From NCBI GenBank assembly GCA_903772945.1, contig CAICTM010001067.1, positions 1 to 38,260 of the forward strand: DNA of 38,260 nt, read 5' to 3'. Position 1 is the first letter of the stretch. Every line of letters begins with the position of its first letter. This DNA is from Seminavis robusta. Taxonomy: Eukaryota > Bacillariophyta > Bacillariophyceae > Naviculales > Naviculaceae. Position numbers and translations under genes: made by a program. This document shows, in pieces, positions 20,060 to 29,663 of the stretch. A model generated the notes under the pieces. The model saw nothing but the letters and a program-made list of their open reading frames with translations. It was not told where the DNA came from and made no database searches.

Positions 20060-21169
20060 GGTAGAGTGTTCCGGTTGCAACGACAGCGACGAATGGGTGT
20101 TTGTGATGAAATCGTTTCTACGGATTTCTATTGTTCAGGATGTGTGTCCAAAAGCAACAAAGTCCTGGCGATGTTCAATTCGGATGTGCCTCTGCGACTT
20201 TTGGCGTCGTGGCTTCAATTCAGGCGAAAGCACCCGCCTGATGAAGAAATATGTGCTTGTCTTCCGTCGTGACAGCACAAAATTGTGAGGGTTCTCTGGC
20301 TAAGAAGAGAGCAACGCAAGCCTCTCCTTCGATTAAGCCCCCAGTCTCCGTTCAGAAGCAGCAACCTTAAAATTTACTTATGTGACAGTGACTGATCATC
20401 CCAAATGGCATTAAATAAACACACGTCTGGAGGTCAGTTCAATGACCAGTATCCTCGTTGTTGACCTCGTTTAGTCGACGGCCCACAAAATTGGTACACA
20501 GAGTTCTTTTGGCAAGCCCTTTGCTGTTGCACGACATCCAACTTCGTCCTTCGGAAGTGTCAACCATATCATTTCCGTTGCAGAACTCTCCAGACAAAAG
20601 TGGGCTGACCAGTCTACTGGCTGGCCTCTTTTGTACAGATACCGCATACCTGTGTCATCGATTCGATTCGTGGGTGTGATGCAGCAACCGTACGGCTACG
20701 ATCGGAACGATCGAAAGAGTCGCGGCTCCTTTGGGTCCGGATGCTGTTCGTGAAACCAGCGATATGAGTCCAAAGGTATCCCAACAATGAAACGCTGTTT
20801 CAGACTGGAAATAATGAAACATCGATTTTGGTACAGTAAATTCACTTTTAACTTTCTTCCCAGCTATTACCCGTGGCTATCGGTTGCCTCGTCCTGACTG
20901 GTTGGTTGTGCCTTATTCAGTTTTTATACGGTAGTATTGTCTCCTCTGGACAGGACTACTACCAAGGTTTCCTCTCACCACCATACTGCGAGCCTACGCT
21001 TCATCAACGAGAAAACTAAACGATCTCTCTATACCGGTTCCCGTACTGGTACACGTGTACCTCTAATTGAATGCCAGGGTTATTTGGATTGCAGACTGAA
21101 TCGAATCCAATCGAATCTCAATCCAATCGAATCGTTCGTTGAGCCGTGGTAGACCACAGGGCCCTGGTG

Positions 21170-21917
21170 CAAGGTCCTGAAACGGGACTCAAACGATAGT
21201 TTCACGCTTTTTGTTAGTTTCACGCTTTTGGGTTAGTTTCACGCTTTTTGTTAGTTTCACGGTTTTTGGTTAGTTTCACACGTTTTTGGTTAGTTTCACG
21301 CTTTTTTGGTTAGTTTCACGCTTTTGGGTTTTGAGTTAGTTTCACACTTTTAGTCGTGTTTATGTTGATTTACTATCACAGATACTGTACTAGTTTCACG
21401 CTTTTTGGTTAGTTTCACGCTTTTTGGGTCAGTTTCACGCTTTTTGAGTTAGTTTCACGCTTTTGGGTTAGGGGATGAGCAAACTTGCCATAACCCTGCA
21501 TTGTATTTGATAGTAATGTTTGTAAAATTGTCTGTGAAAAAGCGAATATTTGTTTTTGGATGCAATTTTTCTATTGGATTAGATTGGATTGAATTGGATT
21601 GGATTGCATTGAATTCCAGTTTACTATATAAATAACAGTACTATTCTGAATCCAATTCAATCCAATTCAATCTAATCCAATGCAATCTAATCCAATTGAT
21701 TCTTGTTTCCTGCAAAAATCTATTTTTGCTCCTTTTTCTTACATTCGCCACTCCTGTTGAGTACACTACCGCGCTATAGCAAGATTCGCCCACCCCCTTA
21801 GTTTCACGCTTTTGGGTTAGTTTCAAGGAAACGTGGTCCATTTTCGGTGAAACTAACAAAAAGGGTGAAACTAACCCAAAAGCGTGAAACTACTAGTAGT
21901 CCCATTTCAGGACCTTG
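21170..21917. mobile_element. Foldback/MITE-like element with terminal inverted repeats and minisatellite
   Basis: The left end (GCAAGGTCCTGAAACGGGAC) and the right end read in reverse (GCAAGGTCCTGAAATGGGAC) match over about 20 bp. The match then continues through copies of the unit AGTTTCACGCTTTTGGGTT, giving terminal inverted repeats of about 75 bp. The left arm carries this 19-20 bp unit about a dozen times (21197-21356 and 21391-21472). The right arm carries it in both orientations (21801-21893). A second, nested inverted repeat occupies the centre. No transposase and no clear target-site duplication is seen. It is probably a non-autonomous element. Confidence 0.65.
21561..21702. repeat. 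Nested inverted repeat of ATTGGATT/AATCCAAT units
   Basis: The left arm (about 21570-21620, ATTGGATTAGATTGGATTGA and onward) is complementary to the right arm (about 21645-21700) around an AT-rich loop (TTTACTATATAAATAACAG). Arms of about 50 bp could form a long hairpin in DNA or RNA. Related AATCCAATCG units also lie just outside the element at 21085-21130. Confidence 0.7.
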
Positions 21918-22486
21918 CTGTTCATCATGCGTTTTGGTGGACTCTTTTAGCTACGGTAGCTATGTAACCGTACAAGATGTCTTTCTTGAGTTTTGTTCCA
22001 TGTGACAACGACGGTACATGTACCGTAGCGGAACGATATCGAAACCGGAATGTTCGCACCCCTATCGTACCGGCACGGTACGGTACGGTACCTACCGCTA
22101 CCTCCACCGGCCGTTTGTACAGAGTGACCACGAGCGAAACGGTGAAGCGCAGTCCTCTCAACATGTGGTTCTCAACAGTCCAATCCCACGATTTGTTAGT
22201 CTGTAGGCTCAACTAGGTTCCCAGCAGTACTATTTGGCATTCATCTACATTGCACGCTGTATGAATGATTCAATCCGTATGGTGCCGGCGAACACTTTGC
22301 TTGGTTACACGTAGCGTGCAAGACTTGAGTTAGTGCGGAAGTGGGAGACTCACTCCACGTTGGAAGATTTCCGACTTCGAGCTGTTCGAAAGCGAAGAGG
22401 CCACATCGAATCAAGCCCATTTCGTTGATCACAAGAACCAACCAACCGAAGGACTGTATCGCTTAACAAGAATCTGTTCGACGACA

Positions 22487-24995
22487 ATGCTGAATACGTT
22501 CGAAAATGCCGCTCGGCAGCATGAGCGACGCGTCTTGGTAAGTGAGCCACGAAGAAAAGGATGGAAAAGGAGTGCCTATTCCACAGCATCGCACTTACTA
22601 TATTTTTGCCTTTCCTCGTCAGCGAGAGAGACACATGAATATCTTGGACACCATTGCCGACAGCGACCACACCGTGACATTCCAGATGCCATTGGAAGCA
22701 GACGAAAATTTAATGATGGCGGCTGCGGCTGCTGATGCTTTGTCTGGCGTGCCCTTGGCACAACGCAAGAGTGTCGAGTCCCCTTACTCTGATCGTCCAA
22801 CTCGAAGCCAATGGTGGAGGAACAACAAGGTTACGACGGCCGTGGTTGCAATTGTCCTCCTGGTGATTATCTTGAGTTTTTCCCTTGGAGTCGACGTTGG
22901 TGAGGAGGAAGCGGAACAAACGCAAACACGAGATCAGGATATCGAGGTGATTGACGACCAAACCCCCAACGACGGTGTCGCTAGTGCTGCCGGTCTTGAG
23001 CGCTTCAACCACTTCTTCAATCTGATCCTAGATTGGGGCACACCACGAGAAACGTTGGAAGATGTGTCTAGTGCGTCGGGTCGTGCTCTGCATTGGCTTT
23101 CGTACGAGGATGGGATGCTGCTCAAAAACTACAAGACAGTTTCAGTGGAGACTATCCGGACTAGATATGTGCTTGCAACTGTGTTCTTCAGCACACACAA
23201 CAGCACTTTGTGGGGCGAATCAATCGTCTATTCATCTTGGGACGACACAGCATTCTGGCTGTCCGCTTCGCCTGTTTGCAACTGGTACGGCGTCGATTGC
23301 CTTGACGAGGACGAGTTTGGCAGCGCCTCCAGGGGTTTGGTGAAGAGTCTGAACCTGTCCTCGAATGGGTTAGAAGGGACTCTTCCTGACGAGCTTGGTC
23401 TCCTAGAGCTTGAGATTCGAGAACTGGATGTTTCGGACAATGATATTGGAGGAACAATCCCCGAAGCACTAGCAGGCCTCAAGAATCTGAGTGAGTTGAG
23501 ATATCAACCTTCTTTCGCCGTCCTTACTTCTTCCTGACTCACATCCAATCCCGATGGAATGTAGACCAGCTTTATCTAGGACCAAACGATTTCGAGTCAA
23601 CCATCCCAGAGGAGTTGTACCAGCTTCCTCACTTGACACATTTTTACGTCAACGACTGCATGCTGACGGGCCGGATTCCTGCGGCGATTGGAAGCTTGAC
23701 CCAAATACGTAAGACTCAGGGGGCCATGTCGTCTCTGCAGTGCTCGCGATCTCACATCGCATTGCTTTGACGCCCTCGATTGATTCTCAGAGGGATTGGG
23801 GCTACACAACAATGAACTCACTGGTTCTATTCCCGACGAAATCGAAGGACTGAAAAGCATCCGTGAGTTCTTCCGTCCCTTGTGATGTTTTTGCTGGAGG
23901 CAAGATTGCTCATCTTGTTGTCGCTGTCATGCTGCTCACCTAGAGGTACTCTACCTGGATGGCAACAAGCTTACATCAACAATCCCTGCATCAATCGGGC
24001 AGCTCACTACCATGGCCGACCTGCGTTTGCGGCGGAATCAGGTGAGTACAAGAAGGAGTACGCGAAGGAAAGGGTCTGCGTCAAATTTCCATGGAGCCTG
24101 CTAATGGAAGCCGTGCCCGCATTCAGCTGACTGGTAAACTGCCAACAGGAATTGAAAACCTTGAAAAGCTCCGTAAGTGATCGCACTGGTCAATCGTGTT
24201 GGGTGGGGATCAAGCGAAGTGGGGAAAGTGGCACAGCTAACAGGTTCAGGTTGTGATTCTTTTCATTGCAGAGATCCTGTACCTTGACAACAATGCCCTT
24301 TCAGGACCCCTCCCATCCCTTGGATCCTTCTCTTTTCTCCGTATGTATCTGGTTTTTCGTGTGAAAACGAAAAAGTATTCAGATTGTTATTGACACTCCC
24401 CTCCCTTGTCCCCAGGCGACCTACAACTTTACGCAAATCGATTCACTGGAACAATTCCGGACTCCATTGGAGCATGTCCCTTACTGAGTGAGTCGCTTTT
24501 GACTTTGATGTATAGACCACGATGCTCTGACCCCAAACCTCACATCACCCTTTCCTCGTAGCCGTTCTGTACATGGATGGGAACCAGCTGACTGGGAAGC
24601 TGCCTGACACAATTGGATCACTGACACAGCTGGAGAGTATGTATCTTTTCGGAAATCGGTTGGAAGATTTCTTGCCCGAAACGATGAGAGAAATGATGTC
24701 CTTAGAGCATTTTCGAGCACAGGAAAACCTACTGTCTGGTCCAATTCCAGACCTCTCCGCGCTGACAAAGCTACAGACTCTGTTTCTCAACAACAATACG
24801 ATGGGAGGTTCTATTCCCAGCTCTCTTTCGAGTCTCATTGAGTTGAGGAGTGTTACTTTGCACGGCAATCGATTCTTGGGCTTGCTGCCACCAGCACTTT
24901 GTTCGCTGCAGTATATTACCGAGTTGAGCTCCGACTGCGCTGGGGATGATCCTCGGGTCCAATGCAATTGTTGCACATCTTGCTACGAGGACTGA
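22487..24995 (+). CDS. LRR single-pass membrane protein, nine exons
   Basis: The exons are 22487-22537, 22623-23490, 23565-23708, 23791-23862, 23944-24041, 24127-24172, 24272-24340, 24416-24487 and 24562-24995. All junctions are GT-AG, and the sum is 1854 nt, or 617 residues. The N-terminal part is cytosolic-type, and a transmembrane segment (VVAIVLLVIILSF) lies at about 87-106. The N-cap CNWYGVDC at 236-243 resembles the cap of plant receptor-like proteins. Plant-type 24-residue LRRs (LYLDGN.L.G.IP) follow, and the protein ends in a Cys-rich tail (CNCCTSC). No kinase domain is present. The topology suggests a type II protein with external LRRs for recognition or adhesion; the ligand is unknown. 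Exon 1 could be 5' UTR, in which case the start is 22635. It is convergent with DPH6. Confidence 0.8.
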
Positions 24996-25012
24996 GCCTG
25001 AGTAGGCATTCG

Positions 25013-25202
25013 CTTGGATGCAAAAACAGATTCACCTATTCAAGTATTGGTATCAAGTGCTGTGGTGGATCCAAAGATCACTCTTGCTGTTGGCATCTCA
25101 ATTTCAGGATGGAGTGCCACTGACGAACGTGCTATGGCTTGGATGTGCAACCCAAAGATTCACCTATTCGTATTATTTGCCGTGGTGGATCCAAAGATCA
25201 CT
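25013..25202. repeat. Direct repeat between the LRR gene and DPH6 (25013-25082 and 25138-25202)
   Basis: Both copies begin CTTGGATG, contain GATTCACCTATTC and end in TGGTGGATCCAAAGATCACT. The second copy contains the last codons and stop of DPH6. Read on the minus strand, copy 1 also encodes SDLWIHH followed by a stop two codons later, so the DPH6 tail exists twice. Confidence 0.75.
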
Positions 25203-27692
25203 TTCAAGGGAAACTGGATTCAGTAGAAGAACCTGTATTGCCAAGATTATGTCTGTGTTTGCCACCGTTTCGGCAGTAGCCGTAGTTGTAGTCTCGTCGT
25301 CGGCAAGCTGGATCAGGTGTATGGCTTGAACAGGGACGACGCTGAACGCAGGTTTTATGGACGAATCGAGCTTGGAAGCGAAGGCGGATTGAAGCGAAGA
25401 TCGCAGGAGGATACCGTCGTCTTCTGGTGAACGCTGACCGTCTTTGCCATTGTCAATAGTAGCACCGAGATAGAATAGGCGAACGTGTAGCATATCGGAG
25501 AGGCTCGGTCCCACGGATACTCCTTCGCTCTCGGCAGACAGTGCGTTCTCGAGACATCCAATCATGTCAAGCAAAACCTGCTCGGTGTCCAAATCAGGGC
25601 TCTCAGATCGTTTCAAGCCATCGCTGTGGACCCGAGCAGTGACCGTACCAAAGCCTGCGGACCCGAATCCAAGCGTGCACAAATTCGCCCCAATCTCCAC
25701 TTCTGGCAACTCGCCAGAGGGCTTGTGGAAAAAGTCATGGCCAGTATCCCAAGCTGATGATTGTCCCGAGTTGGGCACCGCCAATGGAATGTGGCGAGAC
25801 GAGAACCAAGTGCTTGTTCGTGGCAGGCAAGCCGCAGCTTTCTGTGTTGCAGCAATGACTTCTACCTCCACAACGGCACCAACGGGCATCTCGGGGATAG
25901 AAACCACAAGAAGCGGGCAGTTCAGTTTTGTTGTGTTATGTTCGTTTCCATCCGTGTCTTCTTCATCATCATCATCATTATCGGGAGGTTCTGCTATTGG
26001 GGAATCAACTTTCCCAGTCACAATGCCTCCATTGCGCTTCATTTGATACCGGCAGATGTCCTCTATTTGATAAATAGCATGTTGCTTCTCTTGGCTACTC
26101 TCGTTGGAATCACCACCACTGGCAGTAGCACTATTATTATAATAGACCCCATCGGCCACATAGACGACCGTGGACAAGAGGTGGTCCAAGGAACAACCCC
26201 CGAGGGCATCCAAGACCGACGCCACATTGGTCCAGCACTGATGCAACTGGTCGCTCCATTGCGGGTGCAATGTCATGGTGGCGGGTTGCAACCCGATTTG
26301 TCCGGCGCAAAAGTGCAGGACCTCTCGGAGCGTATTGACTTGACTGTAGGGTCCGACACAGACGGGAGCCCATCGAGAAATGGATTGCACGTGCAATACT
26401 TGTCGCAATGCCGGAAAAGAGGACGACGACGGTGTTCTCAAGAACGCGCCACTGCCACATTGCACCAAACAATCCAAGAAAACACGACGACCACCGGGCA
26501 GGACGTTCCGTCCAATGGCGACGCAACTTCGTGAGGGTGGCAGGAGCGTGCCAAAGAATTGTCGATAATGTGTGTTGATGCTGGCAAAGTGGGATATTTC
26601 GGACAAGTAGAGATGAACAAACATCACGTCGAGGGGAGTGCAGCCATGTCGTTTCAAGAGAGTATCCAGTATCTCCAGCACCATTTTGGCCTCCCAAACG
26701 GCCAAGTCGACTTCCGTGGTGGATGTAGTTGTGGTGGGAGTAATGGGTACCATGATTTCCGAGACATGCCAAAGGCTTCCACCTAGAAACCTGACTCTTG
26801 GCAAATAGCGTGGGCGAATTGTAGGAGTGCCGATTGTAGTGCTGCTGTGTGGACCTGAAGGTATTACGGGAATTGGTTTGGATTCCTTTGGCACTTGTTC
26901 TTTTTCTGTAGTTGTCATGATGGACGCCACCGAGTCTCCATTGTCTTTTTCTTCGGCATGACACTGGAGTATCCGTAGGACTCCCACTCCTTCGTCTCCT
27001 TCTAGCTCCACGACTTCTACTAGATCCAATACGAGCCGTTTCTTGTAGAGTGGACAATCCAGGACGAGAGACTCGTATTCTCCTCCTTCTCCACACACAT
27101 GAAATTGATAGAGTTGATTGAGTCTCAAGAATAAAGGTTGTAATTCTTGCAACGTCTTGTTGAGATGCTTGTGCGGTTTGAGTCCAGGCGGACAGGCGGC
27201 TCGGACCAAGACGGCCGTAATGCCATCTTTGATCATGCGATCCAACAAATCGTGCTGTGGCGCGGCTCTCCACAGATACGACAAGGACGTCAGGGAGAGT
27301 CGACTGCACACGTGTTCAATGCGCGTTCGTTGATAGGTAGACAAAATGGCACCCGAGGAAACGGCCTGGACGGTTGGAAATTTCTCTTTCGCTAGTGTCA
27401 GCGCTTGAAACAAATCTTCCACTTCATCGCCTTCTTGGACTTGCTGATAGACCAGATCTGTCTGGAGTGATTTACCCACACGACGGTAGTGAATCAAGGG
27501 AACTCCCAAGCATTCTTCGACCAGAGTTGTCAAGGCTTCCGAAGCGGCAGATTGGTACATGTACGATTCTTCCTCTTGTTCTGGCGGAGCGCCCAAATGG
27601 ACACACGCTAGCAGTTCATGACCTAACCGACAACATTCCAGAATCGAATACACAGAGTCCTTGCCACCCGAAACAAGAGCCACAAACTTCAT
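25173..27692 (-). CDS. DPH6: Diphthine--ammonia ligase (ATP-PPase plus two RidA-like domains)
   Basis: The product catalyses the last, ATP-dependent amidation of diphthine to diphthamide on translation elongation factor 2 in the cytosol. It has 839 residues, against about 685 in yeast. The start is the ATG giving MKFVALVSGGKDS, where the family normally begins; an upstream in-frame ATG at 27911 would add 73 residues of no obvious value. The ATP-PPase signature SGGKDS is at 8-13. SSGAILSTYQRTRIEHVC (112-129) and HVCGEGGEYESLVLDCP (198-214) are the family blocks. Two RidA/YjgF-like domains follow (about 310-430 and 445-560), with low-complexity inserts. It has a short divergent spacer with P1. 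The final codons lie in a duplicated 65-bp repeat. Confidence 0.93.
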   Translation of the reverse strand: MKFVALVSGGKDSVYSILECCRLGHELLACVHLGAPPEQEEESYMYQSAASEALTTLVEECLGVPLIHYRRVGKSLQTDLVYQQVQEGDEVEDLFQALTLAKEKFPTVQAVSSGAILSTYQRTRIEHVCSRLSLTSLSYLWRAAPQHDLLDRMIKDGITAVLVRAACPPGLKPHKHLNKTLQELQPLFLRLNQLYQFHVCGEGGEYESLVLDCPLYKKRLVLDLVEVVELEGDEGVGVLRILQCHAEEKDNGDSVASIMTTTEKEQVPKESKPIPVIPSGPHSSTTIGTPTIRPRYLPRVRFLGGSLWHVSEIMVPITPTTTTSTTEVDLAVWEAKMVLEILDTLLKRHGCTPLDVMFVHLYLSEISHFASINTHYRQFFGTLLPPSRSCVAIGRNVLPGGRRVFLDCLVQCGSGAFLRTPSSSSFPALRQVLHVQSISRWAPVCVGPYSQVNTLREVLHFCAGQIGLQPATMTLHPQWSDQLHQCWTNVASVLDALGGCSLDHLLSTVVYVADGVYYNNSATASGGDSNESSQEKQHAIYQIEDICRYQMKRNGGIVTGKVDSPIAEPPDNDDDDEEDTDGNEHNTTKLNCPLLVVSIPEMPVGAVVEVEVIAATQKAAACLPRTSTWFSSRHIPLAVPNSGQSSAWDTGHDFFHKPSGELPEVEIGANLCTLGFGSAGFGTVTARVHSDGLKRSESPDLDTEQVLLDMIGCLENALSAESEGVSVGPSLSDMLHVRLFYLGATIDNGKDGQRSPEDDGILLRSSLQSAFASKLDSSIKPAFSVVPVQAIHLIQLADDETTTTATAETVANTDIILAIQVLLLNPVSLESDLWIHHGK

Positions 27693-28024
27693 CGTCTCTG
27701 TACTTGAACGGGCCTGAAGCAATGGGTTGCATGGCTGTGAGCATGAAGAAAAAATGAGTGGTGGATCTTTGGGTTGCCAGTCACGAAGCTTCAGCCAGTC
27801 ACGAATGAGGAAAAGATCTTCGGTTTTTGTTTTGAAGATGAACTCGCGTCCCTGCATCGTGCCAGTCACGACAAAACCAATGCGTCCGATGCAATGCCAA
27901 TTGCAAGCCAATCATCTTCCGATCGTCGGTGTCATAGTTTTGCGTTTTATCAGTTCATTTTTGCTGTTCGGCCATTATTCATTGCTGTGCTGCATTCGGT
28001 TCCTCTTGTATCTGCTGTTGAAAC
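27693..28024. promoter_or_regulatory. Divergent promoter region DPH6 / P1
   Basis: Only 332 bp separate the two start codons, so both promoters and 5' UTRs must lie here unless transcripts start further out. No clear TATA box or repeated motif was seen. Function is inferred from gene arrangement alone. Confidence 0.4.
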
Positions 28025-29230
28025 ATGAGCCAGGCAAAGCGCCCTTCTGATGACTCCACTGAGGAGCTGGAAGAGCAAGAAGCTGAGTTTAAACGAAGAC
28101 GATTGGAGGCACTTGGTGCACTTGCTCTCAACAAGAAGAACCATATCAAGACTGCGCGTGAGATTATAGCCAATTACAATGCCAAGGACTTGCGGTGGAC
28201 ACTGGTCATGTTTTGTGAGATAAAGCCCAAGCTATTGACAGAATTGAGGTTGTCTGTGCCTATCGAATTCTTACGCCAGAATGGGAAAGAGGTGTTTGCA
28301 CAGGGCTTGCAGTCATGTCCAAACCTCAAGGAGCTTGGCTTGGAAGTACCAGGAGACAGTCCCCGTTTAACAAACAACACGGATGCCCAAGCTTTCTGCA
28401 CTCTCTGCAGCAGCATTCTTCTCTCAATAACTGGTCTTGACTGCTTTTCTGTACAAGTGCTCGGGAGTACAGATGGACAATCTTTGAGTCAGCTGCTCCG
28501 TGCCATTTTTGTCAAAGTGAAATCCTGTCATCTATCAGTTGGTTGCTCTCACCCAAGGCAGAATGATTCAGATTCTTGGGTCCCCTTTGAGGTTCCAGAC
28601 AACAACATACTGCAGAGTCTACAGCTCAGCCCATTTTTGGGTGAGAAGACCAACAAAGGCATTCTTGGAATCATCCGTGGATTGACATCGTTGACTCACC
28701 TGGATGTGCACTTGTTTCAGCGTGATGCTACCATTGACGCAAAGGATGAAATTGCAGCACTCCTGTATCAAAATCGCCTTGAATCTCTCAAGATGCGCCA
28801 ATGTGATGGAGTCAGTTGCCTTGACGTCCTCACGGATGCTTTGAAACAGAATACCTCATTGAAGATACTCAGTCACAAGCCAGACTTTGTCTGCATACCA
28901 CAACGACCTGTCTGGGCGTCGGTACAAAAAAATTCTCGCGAGAAACTCAAAAACTTTGCTGAAATGATGGAACACAATGTATCGCTGCAAGATATGAGCT
29001 TAGGGTTTATGTGTGCTGATTTTACTCTTCAAAACCAAATCACCTACTGGGCACACCTCAACAAATGCGGCAGAGGAAAATTGAGTGATCCAAAGGCACC
29101 ATTGGATGAGTTGTTTGGTGGGTTGGACACTGCCATGAAGTTGTGCCCTGATGATCCTGTCAAGCTCTGGTATGGGCTGCTCCGAGCAAGCCCAGGACAT
29201 TGGGCTGCTGCAGCGATGACTGGATTCTGA
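28025..29230 (+). CDS. P1: RNI-like leucine-rich protein, diatom-type
   Basis: The gene encodes 401 residues in one exon. The N-terminus is acidic and helical (EELEEQEAEF), followed by KRRR (23-26), a possible nuclear signal. The middle has irregular leucine-rich strands (LTELRLS, NLKELGLEV, LTHLDVHL, LESLKMRQCDG) in the manner of RNase-inhibitor-like LRRs. The C-terminus (CGRGKLSDPKAPLDELF from 348; WYGLLRASPGHW from 382) is nearly identical in P2. I associate endings of the N.CGRG…WYGLLR..P..W type with expanded diatom families, but no biochemical role is known to me. P1 lacks the ankyrin-like segment present in P2. There is no signal peptide, so it is probably intracellular. Confidence 0.75.
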   Translation: MSQAKRPSDDSTEELEEQEAEFKRRRLEALGALALNKKNHIKTAREIIANYNAKDLRWTLVMFCEIKPKLLTELRLSVPIEFLRQNGKEVFAQGLQSCPNLKELGLEVPGDSPRLTNNTDAQAFCTLCSSILLSITGLDCFSVQVLGSTDGQSLSQLLRAIFVKVKSCHLSVGCSHPRQNDSDSWVPFEVPDNNILQSLQLSPFLGEKTNKGILGIIRGLTSLTHLDVHLFQRDATIDAKDEIAALLYQNRLESLKMRQCDGVSCLDVLTDALKQNTSLKILSHKPDFVCIPQRPVWASVQKNSREKLKNFAEMMEHNVSLQDMSLGFMCADFTLQNQITYWAHLNKCGRGKLSDPKAPLDELFGGLDTAMKLCPDDPVKLWYGLLRASPGHWAAAAMTGF

Positions 29231-29663
29231 AAGACAAATACAAGGCAGCAACGGCAGTCCCAGGGTTCTTGCACTTGTCGGGGACATGAAATGTTGTGAT
29301 GAGTTTCTCCCAGCTCGGAGAAACCACTCATTTCTAGTGGGTTTAGATCAGAACAACACCCGCAGAAACTCGTTTAGAAACAATGCATGTCACGCATTCG
29401 TACTGTATGGTAGCTTCCTGACTATAGGAACAGGCGAAATCATCTTCACCATTACTACTCCTATCCAATAGAAGTTTGGAACGATGCCTGGCATGAGCAG
29501 TTGATACCTGGTGCGGGTACAACCGCAGCTGATGAGGTACCGGTACTAGTACCGTCCCTTTTCAAGTGCCCTTTTCGAGAGCGGATGCGCCTCGAACGGC
29601 AACGATGGCACGTCACAGTCGATAGATTTTAGCTACGGTAGCTTGCTCTCAAAAAATTGCATC
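29231..29663. other. Spacer between P1 and the MYND gene
   Basis: This is the convergent 3' flank of both genes. It contains GAGGTACCGGTACTAGTACC (about 29535-29554) and TTTTAGCTACGGTAGCT (about 29627-29643); the latter 17-mer also occurs next to the foldback element at about 21945. No gene is seen. Confidence 0.5.

Larger units (their letters stand above)
20060..22486. other. Divergent 2.4-kb spacer between D and the LRR gene
   Basis: No supportable gene is present. It contains the gene D promoter, AATCCAATCG-type repeats (about 21085-21130), the foldback element (21170-21917), a TTTTAGCTACGGTAGCT 17-mer at about 21945, and a dense group of GTACCG/CGGTAC sites at 22011-22110. Confidence 0.5.

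Noticed and set aside
19041..20288. 415-codon + strand frame with TPVGSTPG repeats
   Set aside because: Antisense of the EPTGVPGV array and the signal peptide of gene D.
21197..21472. CRISPR-like array of 19-20 bp units
   Set aside because: Units are contiguous and degenerate with no unique spacers. It is a minisatellite inside a foldback element in a eukaryotic genome.
26137..27309. 390-codon minus-strand frame inside DPH6
   Set aside because: Shadow frame of DPH6; the RidA and PPase motifs are only in the DPH6 frame.
27693..27911. 73-residue N-terminal extension of DPH6
   Set aside because: The family starts at the strand before SGGKDS. The extension has no clear targeting features.
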